64,000 nt of DNA from positions 1 through 64,000 of the forward strand of contig CAIUGM010000012.1 of the NCBI GenBank assembly GCA_903898675.1, read 5' to 3'. Position 1 is the stretch's first letter. The number at the start of each line of letters is the position of its first letter. The position numbers were made by a program, and so were the translations under genes. The DNA is from an uncultured Verrucomicrobiota bacterium (GTDB taxonomy: Bacteria; Verrucomicrobiota; Verrucomicrobiia; Opitutales; Opitutaceae). This document shows, in pieces, positions 18,801-28,282 of the stretch. The notes below the pieces were generated by a model. It had not been told where the DNA came from. It worked only from the letters and a program-made list of their open reading frames with translations, and searched no databases.

Positions 18801-19436
18801 GCGCCGCTGTGTCTGGGTCGCCCGCAGGCTGACCTCGGCGTTCAACGCGGCGACATGGGCGTCAGCGGCCGGATTCCTGATGGTCGCGGACAGCAGCAGG
18901 GCGCCGGCCTGTCCGGGAGAAAATTTACCGCCCGTGATCTTATAGTCCGCCTCGATGGGCGGCTGGCCGGCGGCCCCGGGCAGCAGGGCCCGGCCAGTCA
19001 GGCGGCAGTCCTCGAGTTCAAGTGCCACCGGCAATTCAAGCCGGGCCAGCAAACCGGGAGCCGCCACCGGGCCGCCGGTGGCCGCGGCCCCGGCTTTGGC
19101 GCGGGATACCCGGCTCGCGTCCATCATCAGGCCGGTGGCGGTCAGCTGATGGATCACGAGCCGGCGGCTGAAGACGAGCTGCACGAGCGAATAATCCGTC
19201 TCGAGGCTGTCGAGCTGCACCAACAGGCCGTTCTGCGCCAGCCGCACCCCGTGCAGGGACAAGGTCGAGAATCCCGCCGAGACGTGCTCCACTTCCAGCT
19301 TGAGGCCAGGTTGGCCCGCGGCCGCCCGCAGCACCGCCCAGCGCTGAAGTGACGGCGTCAGGGCCAGGGTGAGGGCCAAGGCGCCAACCACCGCGAAAAC
19401 CCCGAGGGTGATGAGCAACAGGCGGGCGTACTTCAT
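15834..19436 (-). CDS. AsmA-like envelope protein, 1200 aa
   Basis: A very long protein with one N-terminal transmembrane helix (LLLITLGVFAVVGALALTLAL, about 5-27) and then a large repetitive beta-rich periplasmic part. The N-terminal block (LKLEVEHVSAGFSTLSLHGV) and the C-terminal block (LRLLGKGTVTYTAGKPLLDQ, PVTVAGSLAKPDPSAYF) are typical of AsmA/DUF748/TamB-like proteins, which form long hydrophobic grooves and are linked to phospholipid transport to the outer membrane. The exact subfamily is uncertain. It is read alone, with 104 bp between its start and the tolC gene. Confidence 0.8.
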   Translation of the reverse strand: MKYARLLLITLGVFAVVGALALTLALTPSLQRWAVLRAAAGQPGLKLEVEHVSAGFSTLSLHGVRLAQNGLLVQLDSLETDYSLVQLVFSRRLVIHQLTATGLMMDASRVSRAKAGAAATGGPVAAPGLLARLELPVALELEDCRLTGRALLPGAAGQPPIEADYKITGGKFSPGQAGALLLSATIRNPAADAHVAALNAEVSLRATQTQRRAFDRISLTAVVDAEGKTFSEQNQLKISATLSRDQAGENYSASVDTLIHGTAANLLTLQAALPAGQKEYAGQWTLKASAPQVEPFVLGVALPDFDVRGAGRFAVKPGTRSVSLQGNLAVAASRLEAIDPSWRAIGPVKLEAQFDLAETDGVARLRQLELQLSGDQPVLELHASSAAEFNLLEGRLKVGGSTAGDVLSLQLHGLPVAWVRPFIHEADVSGGMITGRLMVSAEPDRLLLRAAEPLKVDGLTVVQEGRVLLAKAAVSLNPEVVLTGQEVQVRISEFKLSTAAGDAVAARLTITAPLSENPAMAISVGGTADLPALLAPWLPWGPVKATGETDFTLTGAKVDLPNAEPGVDLARGKIELRRLGATVTDAAGAPYFQAAALRAFDFDLATRQTAGHEKSAVDLMRFTFGHIPLGSVAAGQPGAQVGGKVEQGEFVLTADGDKLSLHAVSAFKLADVSLTQDGQRALTGLAIEALPVFELTGGIGGRVQTGEVTVKDTTGATVVTLRGEGTHTEAAGLHGNLTFALEVPTLARQPLFAGTEAVAQGHVSGEVRVALGAARQVEARLTMNGLVSAASGQTLPVANLSFRAIAQADGKLSVQAPLLLDRGGQRSDLNFALELAPAGRGFTLDGKLAGEHVELADALSLLGVFLTSAAAVEQPVGPVTSPPALAADAVAAWSRFNGQLALDVKSVTRGKDWSMTGLTGLVQLTPARVTLTRLDAAFGEKSRFKSAGELKFTAGAQPYALAGDFSLTEFDAGKFFKAIEPAKPAALEGIFAVNGHLEGQGASVGQTAEQTRGRFELTSRQGVFRGLQRTSSKVSMTSKAVELGASVFGSIFGSDKVTKAAEKVAGSAYFVDQLAQSVAELKYDQLSLRLVRDESLNVTLEDISLIAPEIRLLGKGTVTYTAGKPLLDQPLSLSLAFAGRGKIEQLLGKLRLLDGTKDELGYAKTQLPVTVAGSLAKPDPSAYFTKIATAKLSEILSPDN

Positions 19437-19493
19437 GAGATGCGTTTAAGACCCACGGAAGCTAGGAAAGTTACAGCCAGGGGGCGAACGAAA

Positions 19494-19514
19494 AGGCCGC
19501 CTCAAGGGCGGCCT
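19494..19514 (-). terminator. intrinsic terminator of the RND efflux operon
   Basis: AGGCCGCC (19494-19501) and GGCGGCCT (19507-19514) form an 8-bp GC stem with a 5-nt loop. Read on the minus strand it is followed by TTTTCGTTCG. It lies 28 bp after the tolC-family stop codon at 19542. Confidence 0.75.
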
Positions 19515-19541
19515 CGCGAAAAGAAAAAAGCCGCCCGGGAA

Positions 19542-20921
19542 TTACTTGGCCGGGTAGGCCAGCTCCTTGGTTGGGCGCATCTCGTCGGTCAGGCCCATGG
19601 CCTTGCGCAGCGAGGCGACCGCGACATTATAAGTGTAGAAGGCCTGCAGCTGATTGAGCCGTGCCGTCGTCAGGTCAACCTGGGACGTGAGCACATCCAG
19701 CTGGGTGGCCGTGCCGGCCCCGAAGCGGGCGTTGGCCAGGCGGGCGGCTTCCTCGGCCTGTTCCACCACTTTCTTGGAGGCTTCGGCGAGTTCCGAAGCC
19801 TGCTGGAAGTTGGACACGGCGCGGCGCACGTCGACATCGACGATCAGCTGGGCTTCAGCGGCGGAAAGCTTGGCCTGCTCGAGGAGCGAGCGGGCCTGCG
19901 CGACGCGGCCGGCGGTGGCCCGGCCATCGAAGATGTTCCAGGTGGACTGCAGCCCCACTGTCCAGCCATGTAGCTGGCTCGGGCTGTTGGGCCCGAAGAA
20001 AATGCTGCCGTCAGTATACGCATAGGAGCCGAAGGCCGCCAGATTGGGATAATAGTTGGCCTTCCGGACATAGACACCCTGCTCCGCGGCATCGGCCAGC
20101 TTGGTCAGCCGCAACAAGTCCGGGCGCTTTTCCCGTGCACTCATGAGCGCGGACCGCAGGTCGAAGGTCGTCGGGGTAAAATCAAGCGTGCCGATGAACT
20201 CGGGGATTTTCGTGACAAAAGGCTCGGTGGCGGTCGTGAAACCGAGGGCCTGCCGCAGTTCCTCGATCGCCAGGCGGTAGTCGTTACGCGCGGTGATCAG
20301 CGCCGGCTGGGCATTGGCGAGGGAAACCTCCGCGCGCAGCACCTCGAAGTTTGAAACGGTGCCCGCCTCAAAGCGGTTCTTCACGTCCTGCAGCTGCCGC
20401 TGCAGCAGCTCGACGTTCTGCTCCTGCACCTTGATCTTCTCGCGGCTGACCAGCACGGTGTAGAACTTGGTGCGGACATCCAACAGGGCGGCGTTGATCA
20501 CCGACTGGAGATCGAGGGTGGCCGCCTCCAGGGCGAGCTTCTGGCTCTTGATCGAGGCCACCACGCCCCCGCCGGCGTACAAGGTCTGCTTGGCCGTGAT
20601 TGAAACACCCCAGTTGCTGTCCTTGCCGTTCTGCGAGATCTCCGTGGCGTTCCGCTGGTAGTTGCCCGAAGCCGAGACGTTGGGAATCTGCGGTCCGCGG
20701 ACCTCGAGCACCACGCCCTCCTGCTGCCGGATGCGCTCCTTGGCCTGGCGGATGGTGAAGTTGTTATCGAGCGCGAAGGCCAGCGCATACGGCAGGTTGA
20801 GCGAATCCGGCACGGGAAAACCCGGGTCGGGCTTGCCGTCGTTGAGCTGCGCGACCAGCGCGCCCGCCGGGAGCAGCAGGGCCAGGCCGAGGGAAAGGAG
20901 GGAGGATGGGACCAGTTTCAT
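19542..20921 (-). CDS. TolC-family outer membrane efflux protein
   Basis: A 459-residue protein with a signal peptide (residues 1-24, LGLALLLPAGALVA) and two outer-membrane-efflux (OEP) repeats. Conserved stretches include YALAFALDNNFTIRQAKERI, NRFEAGTVSNFEVLRAEVSL and ARFGAGTATQLDVLTSQVDL. The paired FxAGT segments at equivalent positions are the usual mark of the two structural halves. It should form the trimeric outer-membrane channel for the pump encoded just upstream, and it ends the operon before an intrinsic terminator. Confidence 0.92.
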   Translation of the reverse strand: MKLVPSSLLSLGLALLLPAGALVAQLNDGKPDPGFPVPDSLNLPYALAFALDNNFTIRQAKERIRQQEGVVLEVRGPQIPNVSASGNYQRNATEISQNGKDSNWGVSITAKQTLYAGGGVVASIKSQKLALEAATLDLQSVINAALLDVRTKFYTVLVSREKIKVQEQNVELLQRQLQDVKNRFEAGTVSNFEVLRAEVSLANAQPALITARNDYRLAIEELRQALGFTTATEPFVTKIPEFIGTLDFTPTTFDLRSALMSAREKRPDLLRLTKLADAAEQGVYVRKANYYPNLAAFGSYAYTDGSIFFGPNSPSQLHGWTVGLQSTWNIFDGRATAGRVAQARSLLEQAKLSAAEAQLIVDVDVRRAVSNFQQASELAEASKKVVEQAEEAARLANARFGAGTATQLDVLTSQVDLTTARLNQLQAFYTYNVAVASLRKAMGLTDEMRPTKELAYPAK

Positions 20922-20949
20922 AAGGCGAAGCGATCAGGGGATTGTCCGG

Positions 20950-23900
20950 TTACTTGGCGAGCACGGGTTCGGCCTCGGGCAGCGGGGCCGGGGCGGCGGC
21001 GTGCGCCCGGTGGTCCTTGGCGAGGAGCACGTAGAGCGACGGCAGCACGAAGAGCGTGAAGACCGTGCCGATCGTCATGCCGCCGACCAGCACAAGGCCG
21101 ATCGAGTTGCGCGCGGCAGCACCGGCCCCGGTCACGAGCGTGAGCGGGAAGTGGCCGGCGATCGTGGCGACGGACGTCATGAGCACCGGGCGGAGGCGCG
21201 TCATGGCGGCCTGGCGGACCGCGGCGATCTTCTCCATGCCCTCCTCCTGGAGCTTGTTGGCGAACTCGACGATGAGGATGCCGTTCTTGGCGATCAGGCC
21301 GACCAGCGTCACGAGGCCGACTTGCGCGTAGATGTTGAGCGTGGTCGTCCAGCCGTTGGTCCAGAACGGGATGTTGGGGTTCGGCATCTTCAGCACCGTG
21401 AACACCAGCGCGCCGAACATCGCGAGCGGCACGGAGCCGGCGAGGATGACGAGCGGGTCGCGGAACGAGTTGAACTGCACCGCGAGCGCGAGGAAGATCA
21501 GCACGACGGCGAGGGCGAAAGCGGGGAGGAACTTGTTGCCCTCCTGCCGGAGCTGGCGCGACTCGCCGGTGTAGTCGATCACGTAGCCGGGCGGCAGGAT
21601 CTCGCGCGCGGCGTCCTCCAGCACCTTCAGCGCCTGGTCGACCGTGCGGTTGGTCATGCCGGAGAGTTTGACGGCGTTGAGCTGCTGGAAGCGGTTGAGC
21701 GACCGCGGCACCGTGGTGTTGCGGATCGAGGCGATCGTGCTGAGCGGCACGAGCTGGCCGTTCGGGCCGCTGACATAGAGGTCCTCCAGCTGGTCGGCCG
21801 TGAGCCGGCTGTTGCGCTGGATCTGCGGAATGACCTTGTAGCTGCGGCCGGCGATGTTGAAGCGGTTGACGTAGTTGCCGCCCAGCGCGGCGTCGAGATC
21901 GGCGCCGACCTGCGAGAGATTCAGACCGAGAGTGGCGACCTTCTCGCGATCGATGACCAGCTCCGACTGCGGCTGGTCGATCTTCAGGTCGATCTGCGGC
22001 GGAAAGAAGAAAAAGCCGCTCTGGGCCGCCTTCATCGAGATTTTCTGCGCGAACTCGAGCATCTGCTTCGCATCGGCGGTCGAGGCGATGACGAACTCGA
22101 CCGGGAAGTTGCTGCCGCCGGGGAGCGCGGACGGAAGGGCGACGAACGACTGGAAGCCGGGCACGCGCGCCAGCCGCGCCTGCACGCCGGGCAGGATCTG
22201 GGCGGTCGTGCGAGTGCGCTTGTTCCACGGCTTGACCACCATTCCGCTGATGCCGTCGGCCCCGGCGACCGCCGAGCCGAGGGGGTTGGAGGGCGGCAGC
22301 AGGATCTGGAACGTGTGCTCGACCTCGGGCGTGTCGAGGAACGCCTTCTCGGTGGCGCGGCCGAAGAAGCTCTTCTGCTCGGCCGTGGCGTTGGCGGCGG
22401 AGTTGAGGATGCCGATGATGAAGCCCTGGTCCTCGGTGGGCGCGAGCTCCTTGGGCGAGAACATGAACATGGGGATCGTGCACAGGAAGACGACAACCCA
22501 CACGAGGTACACGGCGGGCCGGGCCGCGAGAGTGCCGGCGAGCACGCGGCCGTAGGCCTCGCGCACCTTGTCGAAGCGGTGGTTCACCCAGCCGGCGAAA
22601 CCCTTCTCCTCCTCGGCCGAGCTGTGCAGAAGGTAGGCGGACATCATCGGCGAGAGCGTGAGCGCCACGATGCCGGAGATGGTGACAGCGCCGGCCAGCG
22701 TGAGGGCGAACTCGCGGAAGAGCGAGCCCGTGAGGCCGCCTTGGAAGCCGATCGGCGCGTACACGGCGGCGAGCGTCACCGTCATGGCGATGATGGGGCC
22801 GACAAGCTCGCGCGCGCCCAGCAGCGCGGCGTCGAACGGGGTCCGGCCCTCGCGCAGGTGGCGCTCGACGTTCTCGACGACGACGATCGCGTCGTCCACG
22901 ACGAGGCCGACCGAGAGCACGATGGCGAGCAGCGTGAGGAGGTTGATCGTGAAGCCGAACACCTGCATCAGGAAGATGCCGCCGATGAGCGACACCGGGA
23001 TCGCCAGCACCGGCACGAGCACCGAGCGGAACGAGCCGAGGAAAAGGTAGATCACGATCACCACGATGAGCAGCGTGTCGAGGAGCGTGTGCGTGACCTC
23101 GTGGATCGCGTTGTCGATGTACTCCGAGGCGTCGTAGCCGACGCCTGCGATGAGGCCGGTGGGCAGCTCCCGCTGTAGCGCCGTCAGCTCGACCCGGACC
23201 CGCTTCACCACGTCGATGGTGTTGGCGTTGGGCAGCGGCCAGACGCCGATGAAGACCGAGGTCTGGCCGGTCATGCGCACCTCGGTGTCGTAGTCCTCGG
23301 ACCCGAGCACCACGTCGGCGATGTCCTCGATCCGCACGATGGTGTCGTTCTGCTGGCGGATGACGAGGCGCTTGAACTCCGCGATGGAGTGCAGGTCGGT
23401 GTTGGCGGTGAGGTTGACCTGCACGAGCGCGCCCTTGGTGGCGCCGACCGCGGCGAGGTAGTTGTTGGCGGCAAGCGCGGCGCGGACCTGCGCCGGGCTG
23501 ATGTTGTACGCCGCCATGCGGTCGGGCTTCAGCCAGATGCGCATCGCAAAGGTGCGCGCCCCGAGGATGTCCGCGCGCTGCACGCCCTGGACGGCGGAAA
23601 GCCGCGGCTGGACCACGCGCACAAGGTAGTCGGTGATCTCGCTCTGCGAGAGGATGTCGGAGGAGAAGCTGAGGTAGGCGGAGGCGATCTGGGAGTCGGC
23701 CGACTCGACGTTGATCGACGGTAGCTCGGCCTCGGGCGGCAGCTCATTGCGGACCTGGTTGACCTTGGCGGTGATCTCGGCGAGCGCCTTGATCGGGTCG
23801 TAGTTCAGCTTCAGGTGGATGTTGATGTAGGAAAAGCCCTGCAGGCTCTTCGAGTCGATGTAGTCGATGCCGTCGGCCGCCGCGACGGAGCGCTCGAGCG

Positions 23901-24102
23901 GGGTCGTGACAAACCCGCGCACCAGCTCGGCGCTGGCGCCGACGTAGACGGTCGAGATGGTCACGGACGCGTTATCGCTGCGCGGGTACTGCCGGACGTT
24001 GAGCGAGCGGACGGCCTGCAGGCCGGCGATGACAATCACGAGGCTGACCACGATCGCGAGGACGGGTCGGCGGATGAAGAGGTCGGTGAAAGAGGGTTTC
24101 AT
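20950..24102 (-). CDS. RND efflux transporter permease (AcrB/MexB superfamily)
   Basis: A 1050-residue inner-membrane proton-driven pump. The N-terminus MKPSFTDLFIRRPVLAIVVS is the typical RND start; VGLVVDDAIVVVENVERHL contains the intramembrane Asp pair needed for proton relay, and MTVTLAAVYAPIGFQGG and the repeat half VGLIAKNGILIVEFANKL are conserved. Two large periplasmic loops are present. It sits between the adaptor gene (47-bp gap) and tolC (28-bp gap), a complete tripartite drug efflux operon. Substrate cannot be read from sequence. Confidence 0.94.
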   Translation of the reverse strand: MKPSFTDLFIRRPVLAIVVSLVIVIAGLQAVRSLNVRQYPRSDNASVTISTVYVGASAELVRGFVTTPLERSVAAADGIDYIDSKSLQGFSYINIHLKLNYDPIKALAEITAKVNQVRNELPPEAELPSINVESADSQIASAYLSFSSDILSQSEITDYLVRVVQPRLSAVQGVQRADILGARTFAMRIWLKPDRMAAYNISPAQVRAALAANNYLAAVGATKGALVQVNLTANTDLHSIAEFKRLVIRQQNDTIVRIEDIADVVLGSEDYDTEVRMTGQTSVFIGVWPLPNANTIDVVKRVRVELTALQRELPTGLIAGVGYDASEYIDNAIHEVTHTLLDTLLIVVIVIYLFLGSFRSVLVPVLAIPVSLIGGIFLMQVFGFTINLLTLLAIVLSVGLVVDDAIVVVENVERHLREGRTPFDAALLGARELVGPIIAMTVTLAAVYAPIGFQGGLTGSLFREFALTLAGAVTISGIVALTLSPMMSAYLLHSSAEEEKGFAGWVNHRFDKVREAYGRVLAGTLAARPAVYLVWVVVFLCTIPMFMFSPKELAPTEDQGFIIGILNSAANATAEQKSFFGRATEKAFLDTPEVEHTFQILLPPSNPLGSAVAGADGISGMVVKPWNKRTRTTAQILPGVQARLARVPGFQSFVALPSALPGGSNFPVEFVIASTADAKQMLEFAQKISMKAAQSGFFFFPPQIDLKIDQPQSELVIDREKVATLGLNLSQVGADLDAALGGNYVNRFNIAGRSYKVIPQIQRNSRLTADQLEDLYVSGPNGQLVPLSTIASIRNTTVPRSLNRFQQLNAVKLSGMTNRTVDQALKVLEDAAREILPPGYVIDYTGESRQLRQEGNKFLPAFALAVVLIFLALAVQFNSFRDPLVILAGSVPLAMFGALVFTVLKMPNPNIPFWTNGWTTTLNIYAQVGLVTLVGLIAKNGILIVEFANKLQEEGMEKIAAVRQAAMTRLRPVLMTSVATIAGHFPLTLVTGAGAAARNSIGLVLVGGMTIGTVFTLFVLPSLYVLLAKDHRAHAAAPAPLPEAEPVLAK

Positions 24103-24149
24103 GGGTGTGGTGCGGGGAGGCGGCCGCCGTCGCCCGCGGTGGAAAGGAT

Positions 24150-25280
24150 TCAGGTGTTTTTCAACTTGGGCGCGAGCTGCGCGTCGGGTGCCATGGTGTT
24201 GTCCACGACCACCGCCATGCCGGGCCGGAGCTTGAACACACCGGTGGTGACGACCTGGTCGCCGGCCTTCAGGCCGTTCTCGACCACCACGAAGTCGCCG
24301 CGCGATGCGCCGACCCGGATGAACTGCTGGCGCAGCCGCTTTTCCACCTGGCCGCTCTGCTCGTTCTTCCCGTCCTCGATGACGAAGACGGAATCGCCAT
24401 AGGGCGCGTAGAGCACGCTTGTCGCCGGGATCGCGAGCACCTCACTCCGCACGGGCAGGACGATCTCGACGGTGGCAAACATGCCGGGGCGCAGAAGCTC
24501 GCCGGGGTTGGCCACGGACGCCTGGACGCGGACATTGCGCGTGGCGGCATCCACGTCGGGGTTGATCGCGTTGATCTTGCCCTCGAATTTCTGGCCGGCC
24601 GCGGCGTCCGTGAGCACGTGCACGGTGGCGCCGGACATGATCGCCGCGAGGCGCTGCTGCGGCACGGAGAAGTTCACGTAGATGGGATCGAGCGTCTGCA
24701 GCGAGACGATCGCATCGCCCTCCTTGAGTATCTGGCCGAGATTGACGAGGCGGATGCCGAGGCGGCCGGTGAAGGGCGCCCGGATGGTCTTCTTGGCAAT
24801 GAGGGCCCGGATGCCATCGGCCGCCGCGTCGGCCTGCTTGGCCGAGGCATCGGCGGCGTCGAGGTCGGCGGCGGCGTTGGTGTTCTTCTCGCGGAGGTCG
24901 CGGGCGCGGGTGAGGTTGATCTTGGCGAGGTCGGCGGTGGCCTCGGCGGCCCGGAGTTGGGCCTCCTCGGTGGAGGTGTCGAGCTGGACAAGGATGTCAC
25001 CCTGCGTGACGGCGGTGCCGGCCTCGAGGCTGAGCTTTGCGACCTTCCCGGGCACCTCGGCGGCCACGGTCACGCCCTGCACGGCGGCAAACGTTCCGGT
25101 GACATTGATGCTGTTATCCCAGGTCTCCGCCTTCACCGTGGCGGCGGTCACGGTCTCGGGCGGGGGCACCATCGTCGCGCCGGCGGCGGCCATGGTAGAA
25201 AACTGGAGCTTCTTGATGACGACTAGTGCGCCGACAATGATGACAAGGCCGACGATGGTGATGGTGATTTTCTTGAACAT
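24150..25280 (-). CDS. RND efflux periplasmic adaptor (MFP) subunit
   Basis: A 376-residue membrane-fusion protein. An N-terminal anchor helix (ITIVGLVIIVGALVVI) is followed by a lipoyl/barrel-sandwich half (GVTVAAEVPGKVAKLSLEAG), an alpha hairpin (about 95-165, rich in Ala, Asp, Lys), the second lipoyl half (IRAPFTGRLGIRLVNLGQIL) and beta-barrel/MP domains ending with KAGDQVVTTGVFKLRPGMAV. It bridges the RND pump and the TolC-type channel. It lies 31 bp after marR. Confidence 0.92.
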   Translation of the reverse strand: MFKKITITIVGLVIIVGALVVIKKLQFSTMAAAGATMVPPPETVTAATVKAETWDNSINVTGTFAAVQGVTVAAEVPGKVAKLSLEAGTAVTQGDILVQLDTSTEEAQLRAAEATADLAKINLTRARDLREKNTNAAADLDAADASAKQADAAADGIRALIAKKTIRAPFTGRLGIRLVNLGQILKEGDAIVSLQTLDPIYVNFSVPQQRLAAIMSGATVHVLTDAAAGQKFEGKINAINPDVDAATRNVRVQASVANPGELLRPGMFATVEIVLPVRSEVLAIPATSVLYAPYGDSVFVIEDGKNEQSGQVEKRLRQQFIRVGASRGDFVVVENGLKAGDQVVTTGVFKLRPGMAVVVDNTMAPDAQLAPKLKNT

Positions 25281-25311
25281 GAGACGTGGAGTTAGGTTGA
25301 AAATGTCAGGG

Positions 25312-25896
25312 TCATCCGGCCAGCGGGGCGACGGCCTCGCGGCGCGGGGCGAGGGCTGCGGCTTGGTGCTGGATTTTGCCCAGCAGCCGGACGAGGGTTT
25401 TGCGTTCGGACTCGGACAGGGTGCTCATGATGGCACCAGTGGACTTGAAGTGGCCCGGTAGAAACTCCCGGAGAAAATCCTCCCCCTTTTCCGTCAGTAG
25501 CACCGACATCATTCGGCGGTCCACGGGGTCGGGTTCGCGCGTCACGTACCCATCCCGCTCGAGGGTGTCGATCAGGCCGGTCATGGTCGCGCGCGTTACT
25601 CCGGCGGCCTCGGCCAGCTCGGCCGGGGTGCGCGGACTCGGGCTGTAGGGATCCGCCCCGAGCAGCTTGGCTGCCTTGGGCTTCAGGCTGCGCCAAAGGA
25701 GCATCAGCACGCAAAAGCGGCCTTGGGAGATGTTGTGATCCACCAGATTCCTTTCCGTTACTGCAAATGCCTCGTCACTGGTGCGCAACAAGTGAAGAAA
25801 CGCCTCCGCTGCCGAGGGATCAAGATCGGGGAATTCCTTGGCCGCCTCCAGAAGGCACTCATAGCGCGGCAAGTCTTTGAGAAGCAGGTAGGGCAT
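25312..25896 (-). CDS. MarR-family transcriptional regulator
   Basis: A 194-residue winged-helix regulator with the MarR core: helix-turn-helix AELAEAAGVTRATMTGLIDT and the wing GYVTREPDPVDRRMMSVLLT with its conserved DxRR. It is slightly longer than typical MarR proteins because of insertions before the HTH (LGADPYSPSPRTP). It leads the efflux operon and should repress it, with release on ligand binding. A palindromic site 23 bp upstream of its ATG supports autoregulation. Confidence 0.9.
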   Translation of the reverse strand: MPYLLLKDLPRYECLLEAAKEFPDLDPSAAEAFLHLLRTSDEAFAVTERNLVDHNISQGRFCVLMLLWRSLKPKAAKLLGADPYSPSPRTPAELAEAAGVTRATMTGLIDTLERDGYVTREPDPVDRRMMSVLLTEKGEDFLREFLPGHFKSTGAIMSTLSESERKTLVRLLGKIQHQAAALAPRREAVAPLAG

Positions 25897-25919
25897 TGTT
25901 CAGTCGCCTGAATTTATTG

Positions 25920-25946
25920 TTAGGCGGCTGACAGTTAGCCTCCTAA
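25920..25946. promoter_or_regulatory. candidate MarR operator
   Basis: TTAGGCGGCT (25920-25929) and AGCCTCCTAA (25937-25946) are reverse complements at 9 of 10 positions around a 7-nt spacer. The site lies 24-50 bp upstream of the marR start, where a repressor dimer would block transcription of the efflux operon. The spacer and arm lengths suit a MarR dimer. Confidence 0.55.
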
Positions 25947-26168
25947 TGAATTTGGCAAGCAGTCTTTTTAAAATTCTAGGCAGCCGGTGCCGTGCCAAAC
26001 CCAGGCGGTGGCGGGATGGATCGGCCGTGAACGCGCCAATTCCCTCTTTCTTGAGTGTTCGAAAAATTACTGTAGCAGCCGCGCTTGAGTCGTAGACGAA
26101 GGGGTGGTTCCGGGCGTCCACGTTGTGAACCAGCTCCACCGCCTCTGCTCCACGTATTGGCAATGCTC

Positions 26169-28160
26169 TTAAAGCGACTTCGCCGCGGCCACCACCGCCT
26201 CGGTCGTGATGCCGAGTTCCTTCATCGCGATGTTGCCCGGCGCGCTCAGGCCGAAACGGTCGATGCCGACCACCCTGCCCGCGAGCCCGACATACTTGTG
26301 CCAGAGGCCCGTGACGCCGGCCTCGATCGCCACCCGCTTGAGGCAGGTGGACGGGAGGATGGCCTCGCGGTACTCGGCGGTTTGCCGGTCAAAACGGAGG
26401 AACGAAGGCATGGAAACCACGCGTGTGCCGGGCCCGATGGCCTTGGCGGCCGCGACGGCCCACTGCACCTCGCTGCCGCTCGCGAGCAGGATCAGCGTCA
26501 ACGGAGCGGTCTCCTGAATCAGAATGTAGCCGCCCTTCAGCACGCCGGCCCGCCGCTCGTGCGGCGTGCAATCGTTCAACATCGGCACCGCCTGACGGCT
26601 GAGCGCCAGCAGCGTCGGTCCGTCGGTGCGCTCCAGCGCGGCAGCGAAGGCGCCGGCGGTTTCCTCGGGATCAGCCGGGCGGATCACATCGAAATTCGGG
26701 ATCAGGCGCAGCGCCGAGACCGTCTCGATCGGCTGGTGCGTCGGGCCGTCCTCGCCCACGCCGACCGAGTCGTGGGTGTAGATATAAATGACCGGCAGCT
26801 TCGCCAGGGCGGCGATGCGCATCGAAGGACGCGAGTAATCAGCGAAGACCAGGAACGTCGCGCACGACGGACGGAAAATCCCGTCGTAGGCCACGCCATT
26901 GTTGATCGCGGCCATGCCATGCTCGCGGATGCCGTAGCGCAAATTGCGGCCGGCGCGGTTGGTTTTGTCGAAGTCCTTGTCGGCGGCGATATAGTTGAGC
27001 GTCGAGCCAAAGAGGTCGGCGCTGCCCGTGATCAGCAGCGGCAGCTCGGCGGCCATGGGCTGGAGGACGTCCTTGCCCGCGGCGCGCGTCGCCAGCTTGG
27101 CGTCGGCGGGGAACAGCGGGATTTTCTCCATGAGATGCGCGGCGCTTGGCGTCTTGCCCGCGCTTTCGAGCAGCGCGGCCCTCTCCGGGTTGGCCGCGGC
27201 CCAGACCCCGTAGGCTTTCTTCCATTTGCCGTAACTGCGCTTGAGCCGCTTCTTGTGGTCGGCGAAATACGCGCGGACCGCGTCGCTCACATAAAAATGC
27301 TGGTCGGCGGGCAGGCCGAGACCCTGGCGCGCGGTCTCGGAGAACTTCGCCCCACCCTCGCCGTGAGCCTTCGCGGTCCCCTGCACTTCCGGGATGCCCT
27401 TGCCGATGATGGTCCGGGCGATGATCAGCTGCGGTTTTCCACTCTTGGCCTTCTTGGCCTTGTTGACCGCCTTGAGGATGGCCGCCAGATCGTTGCCATC
27501 GGCGACGGTCTGGACATCCCACTCGATCGCCTTGAAGCGCGCGGCGGTGTTCTCGCTCTGCGTCTTGTTCGCCATGGCGTCGAGCGTCACGTCGTTCGAG
27601 TCGTAAATCAGGATCAGGTTGTCGAGGCCCTGGTGACCGGCGAACTCGATGGCCTCCATCGCCACGCCTTCCTGCATGCAACCGTCGCCGGCGAGCGCGA
27701 TGACGTGATAATCAAAAATCTCCTGCCCGGGCACGTTGAAGCGCGCCGCCGCCATCTGGCCGGCCATGGCCATGCCGACCGCATTGCCGATGCCCTGGCC
27801 GAGCGGGCCGGTGGTCGCCTCGACGCCCGGGGTCTCGTGAAACTCGGGGTGGCCCGGGGTTTTGCTGTGCAGCACGCGGAAGTTCTCCACTTCCTTGATC
27901 GAGAGATCATAGCCGCTCAGGTGCAGCCAGCTGTAGAGGAACATCGAGCCGTGGCCGGCGGACAGGACGAAGCGGTCGCGGTTCAACCAGCGCGGCTCGT
28001 CGGGGTTGTGCACGAGGGCATGGCCATAAAGCACGGCGCCGATCTCGGCGCAGCCCAAGGGGAGGCCCAGATGGCCGGAAGAGCATTTATGCACGGCATC
28101 GATGGCGAGGCCGCGGGCCTGGGCGGAAGCTTGGGCAAGAATCTCAGTCTGAAGTTTCAT
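26169..28160 (-). CDS. tkt: transketolase
   Basis: A 663-residue enzyme of full family length. The thiamine-diphosphate motif [13 protein letters not shown] is at about 145-160, with the conserved Asn in [10 protein letters not shown]-containing [20 protein letters not shown] near the N-terminus; and the C-terminal pyrimidine-binding and transketolase_C domains ([37 protein letters not shown]). It moves two-carbon ketol units in the pentose phosphate pathway. The ATG at 28160 ([14 protein letters not shown]) matches the family start; an ATG 30 bases further upstream adds no homologous residues. Confidence 0.95.
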   Translation of the reverse strand: MKLQTEILAQASAQARGLAIDAVHKCSSGHLGLPLGCAEIGAVLYGHALVHNPDEPRWLNRDRFVLSAGHGSMFLYSWLHLSGYDLSIKEVENFRVLHSKTPGHPEFHETPGVEATTGPLGQGIGNAVGMAMAGQMAAARFNVPGQEIFDYHVIALAGDGCMQEGVAMEAIEFAGHQGLDNLILIYDSNDVTLDAMANKTQSENTAARFKAIEWDVQTVADGNDLAAILKAVNKAKKAKSGKPQLIIARTIIGKGIPEVQGTAKAHGEGGAKFSETARQGLGLPADQHFYVSDAVRAYFADHKKRLKRSYGKWKKAYGVWAAANPERAALLESAGKTPSAAHLMEKIPLFPADAKLATRAAGKDVLQPMAAELPLLITGSADLFGSTLNYIAADKDFDKTNRAGRNLRYGIREHGMAAINNGVAYDGIFRPSCATFLVFADYSRPSMRIAALAKLPVIYIYTHDSVGVGEDGPTHQPIETVSALRLIPNFDVIRPADPEETAGAFAAALERTDGPTLLALSRQAVPMLNDCTPHERRAGVLKGGYILIQETAPLTLILLASGSEVQWAVAAAKAIGPGTRVVSMPSFLRFDRQTAEYREAILPSTCLKRVAIEAGVTGLWHKYVGLAGRVVGIDRFGLSAPGNIAMKELGITTEAVVAAAKSL

Positions 28161-28233
28161 GATGGGAAAGTCGTGGGAGTGCCCAGTCATTTACGTGCCG
28201 GCCTCCCGGGGTGCAAAGCCCAATTTTTGACAT

Positions 28234-28260
28234 AAAAAAAGCGAGCCAGACGGCTCGCTT
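28234..28260 (-). terminator. intrinsic terminator after rplS
   Basis: AAGCGAGCC (28239-28247) and GGCTCGCTT (28252-28260) form a 9-bp stem with a 4-nt loop. On the minus strand the stem runs into seven T residues (28240-28234). It lies about 23 bp after the rplS stop and separates the ribosomal-protein operon from tkt. Confidence 0.9.
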
Positions 28261-28282
28261 GAAATTTAACTGGTGAGGAAGC

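Noticed and set aside
16050-19352. Two long plus-strand frames opposite the AsmA-like gene
   Set aside because: Low-complexity Arg/Gln/Gly-rich translations; the minus-strand protein has a membrane anchor and family-like ends.
20662-23178. 838-codon plus-strand open frame opposite the RND pump
   Set aside because: The product is highly biased (Asp/Arg/Glu/His) and entirely covered by the conserved RND gene.
25900-26163. 87-codon minus frame between marR and tkt
   Set aside because: It covers the candidate MarR operator, has no ribosome site, and its composition is not protein-like.
26085-28235. 716-codon plus-strand frame opposite transketolase
   Set aside because: Shadow of a universally conserved gene; no motif.
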